Shown in pieces: positions 13,722 to 15,305 of a stretch of DNA of 15,305 nt. The notes under the pieces are model-generated. The model made no database searches and had not been told where the DNA came from. It worked only from the letters and a program-made list of their open reading frames with translations. The stretch spans positions 1 to 15,305 of the forward strand of contig DAOVJB010000011.1 in assembly GCA_030673425.1 (NCBI GenBank), in the 5' to 3' direction. Each line of letters begins with the position of its first letter. Position 1 is the first letter of the stretch. Position numbers and translations under genes: made by a program. This DNA is from Elusimicrobiota bacterium. GTDB taxonomy: Bacteria > CAYTYR01 > UBA6262 > DAOVJB01.

Positions 13722-14807
13722 GTGACATATAGAATAACGCTAATTCCCGGTGATGGAATAGGTCCTGAGATTAGTGAGGCAACAAGACGTGTGATTGAAG
13801 CCACAGGTGTTGATATAATATGGGAAAAAATAGATGCAGGAACAGGGGTTATAGAAAAATGCGGAACCCCGTTACCGGATGAAGTGCTAAATTCAATCAG
13901 AAAAAATAAGATAGCGATAAAAGGTCCAATAACTACTCCTGTAGGTAAGGGATTTAGAAGTGTAAATGTAGCAATGCGTCAGAAACTGGACCTTTTTGCT
14001 TGTGTGCGTCCTTGTAAATATTATCAGGGTGTAAGGACAAGATACCAGGATATTAATTTGGTTGTGATAAGAGAAAATACCGAGGATTTATATGCGGGAA
14101 TTGAGTTTAAGGAAGGAGCCAGTGAAACCAGGAAACTGATAGAATCAATTGAAGCACTAAATGATGTTGAAATTAGACAGGATTCAGGAATCAGTATAAA
14201 GCCGATTTCTATTGATGCATCCAGAAGAATTGTAGATTTTGCCTTCCAGTATGCCAGAAAATATTCAAGAAAGAAAGTAACAGCCGTGCATAAAGCGAAT
14301 ATTATGAAATTTACTGACGGGTTATTTTTGGAAGTCGCAAGAGAGGTAGCAAAAAAATATACAGACATAGAATTTGAGGACCGTATCGTTGATAATATGT
14401 GTATGCAATTAGTCCAGAAACCCGAGATCTACGATGTTTTAGTCCTGCCTAATTTATATGGAGACATAATTTCGGATTTGTGTGCCGGTTTGGTAGGCGG
14501 ACTTGGTGTGGCTCCGGGAGGCAATATTGGTACAGATATAGCTCTATTCGAACCAACCCATGGATCGGCGCCGAAATATAAGGGAATGAATAAGGTTAAT
14601 CCGATTGCGATGATGCTCTCAGGAGTAATGATGTTGAGACATATCGGTGAAAAAGAGTGCGCAGAGAACTTAGAGAATGCCATCGCTTATATTATTAAAG
14701 AAGGTAAAAATGTTACCTATGATATGAAGCCTGATAGGGAGGACCCTACAGCAGTTGGAACTTCCAGGGTAGCAGATGCTATAATTGATAAATTGAAGAA
14801 AGGTTAA
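13722..14807 (+). CDS. icd: Isocitrate dehydrogenase, NADP-type residues
   Basis: The 361-residue protein belongs to the isocitrate/isopropylmalate dehydrogenase family and converts isocitrate to 2-oxoglutarate and CO2. The substrate-binding segment reads S80-V-N82 with R86 ([19 protein letters not shown]); S and N here mark isocitrate rather than isopropylmalate or homoisocitrate enzymes. R96, R117, Y124, K191, D248 and D252 complete the active site, and [10 protein letters not shown] with [11 protein letters not shown] is the family signature. The cofactor loop HGSAPKYKG...KVNP (280-294) carries the K-Y pair and V of NADP enzymes instead of the D typical of NAD enzymes, and VTYD keeps the tyrosine. 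The position of E. coli Arg395 is not kept, so NADP preference is likely but not certain. Start GTG at 13722 follows AGGGAGA (13706-13712). It is 23 bases from the condensing enzyme and in the same operon. Confidence 0.9.
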   Translation: MTYRITLIPGDGIGPEISEATRRVIEATGVDIIWEKIDAGTGVIEKCGTPLPDEVLNSIRKNKIAIKGPITTPVGKGFRSVNVAMRQKLDLFACVRPCKYYQGVRTRYQDINLVVIRENTEDLYAGIEFKEGASETRKLIESIEALNDVEIRQDSGISIKPISIDASRRIVDFAFQYARKYSRKKVTAVHKANIMKFTDGLFLEVAREVAKKYTDIEFEDRIVDNMCMQLVQKPEIYDVLVLPNLYGDIISDLCAGLVGGLGVAPGGNIGTDIALFEPTHGSAPKYKGMNKVNPIAMMLSGVMMLRHIGEKECAENLENAIAYIIKEGKNVTYDMKPDREDPTAVGTSRVADAIIDKLKKG

Positions 14808-14824
14808 TTTTAGGTATATAACAG

Positions 14825-15305
14825 ATGCAGGCAAAAGTAACTGTTATTGGTAGTGGTTTTGTAGGAGGGACAACAGCATACGGTATTGTTCGCAAAGATT
14901 TGGCTGATGTGGTACTTTTGGATATAATAGAAGGAATTCCTCAGGGAAAAGCTCTGGATATAATGCAGGCAGCGGTAGTAGAAGGGTTTAATCGTAAGAT
15001 TATAGGTTCCAACAATTATGAGGATATTGCCGGATCGGATATTGTGATGGTAACCGCAGGGGTGGCTCGAAAGCCCGGGATGTCAAGGTTAGACTTGATT
15101 AAAAAGAATGCCGGTATAATTAAAGATGTAACTGAAAATATAGTTAAGTATGCTCCTGAATCTATTATTTTAATGGTAACAAACCCTCTGGATGTTATGA
15201 CCTATCAGGCTTTTAGGATTTCAGGATTTAATCATAAGAAAGTTTTAGGCCAGGCGGGAGTGCTGGACAGCGCACGTTTCTCTTATTTTATCAGTAGCGA
15301 GCTGG
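14825..15305 (+). CDS. mdh: Malate dehydrogenase, LDH-like type (5' part, runs off window)
   Basis: The frame is open from ATG 14825 to the window end, covering the first 160 residues of a protein normally about 310 long. The NAD-binding motif is VIGSGFVGGTTA (7-18) with D33 at the end of the second strand, which selects NAD. The substrate loop reads ARKPGMSRLDL with R82 and R88: arginine at the 102-equivalent position marks malate rather than lactate dehydrogenase. N120 (VTNPLD) and R151 in GQAGVLDSARF are also present. It interconverts malate and oxaloacetate in the cytoplasm, supplying the oxaloacetate that a citrate synthase upstream would use. It starts 17 bases after the isocitrate dehydrogenase stop with only a weak ribosome site (TAGG at 14811-14814). 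Confidence 0.93.
   Translation, partial: MQAKVTVIGSGFVGGTTAYGIVRKDLADVVLLDIIEGIPQGKALDIMQAAVVEGFNRKIIGSNNYEDIAGSDIVMVTAGVARKPGMSRLDLIKKNAGIIKDVTENIVKYAPESIILMVTNPLDVMTYQAFRISGFNHKKVLGQAGVLDSARFSYFISSEL

Noticed and set aside
13714-13725. Mini-ORF ATG-AAT-AAG-TGA overlapping the GTG start of isocitrate dehydrogenase
   Set aside because: The ribosome site is only 2-3 bases from this ATG and is better placed for the GTG; three codons in AT-rich sequence are likely chance.
13722-14807. Isopropylmalate dehydrogenase (leuB) as the identity of this gene
   Set aside because: The substrate loop has the S-x-N-x-x-x-R arrangement of isocitrate enzymes, and no leuC or leuD is nearby.

Overview
This is an AT-rich bacterial window (roughly one third G+C by eye). 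Every gene lies on the + strand and the gaps between genes are short. I see no rRNA, tRNA, CRISPR array, insertion sequence or phage gene. The mix of stand-alone CheY-like receivers, membrane histidine kinases, polyprenyl-phosphate-type glycosyltransferases, a cobalamin-domain radical SAM protein, HEAT-repeat proteins, HD-GYP and a LeuA-family condensing enzyme next to isocitrate and malate dehydrogenases suggests an anaerobic, uncultured-type lineage. Candidatus Omnitrophota or a relative is my best guess. That is inference from gene style, not proof.

Layout. (1) 1-467: the last codons of an unidentified gene, then a half-size TauE/SafE-type membrane protein. (2) 468-599: a 132-base gap holding a strong sigma-70-type promoter (TTGACA-17-TATATT) followed directly by a perfect 11-bp hairpin. 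(3) 600-3449: a signalling block of two single-domain receivers, a membrane histidine kinase with a degenerate GGDEF-like tail, and a soluble paralogue of that kinase that has lost most catalytic motifs. (4) 3484-7744: a GT2 glycosyltransferase, a B12-binding-domain radical SAM protein starting one base after it, and a large GT-C-type membrane glycosyltransferase. (5) 7764-12324: a 711-residue HEAT-repeat protein and an HD-GYP protein that share an N-terminal module, then an exported HEAT-repeat protein with an acidic linker. (6) 12325-12441: a 117-base gap with a second promoter (TTGACA-18-TATATT). (7) 12442-15305: a LeuA/NifV-family condensing enzyme (likely Re-citrate synthase), isocitrate dehydrogenase, and the start of malate dehydrogenase, which runs off the window.

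How the genes may work together. Blocks 3-5 have no gap larger than 51 bases and no convincing internal terminator, so they could form one transcript of about 11.8 kb. It would join phospho-relay signalling, surface sugar or lipid modification, and a c-di-GMP phosphodiesterase-type protein. Block 7 reads as the citrate branch of central metabolism: malate to oxaloacetate, oxaloacetate plus acetyl-CoA to citrate, isocitrate to 2-oxoglutarate. Aconitase is not in the window. No gene-free stretch exceeds 132 bases. The most notable observations are the degenerate signalling domains (GGDEF-like tail and pseudo-kinase), the module shared by the HEAT and HD-GYP proteins, the hairpin at the predicted mRNA 5' end, and the probable Re-citrate synthase cluster.
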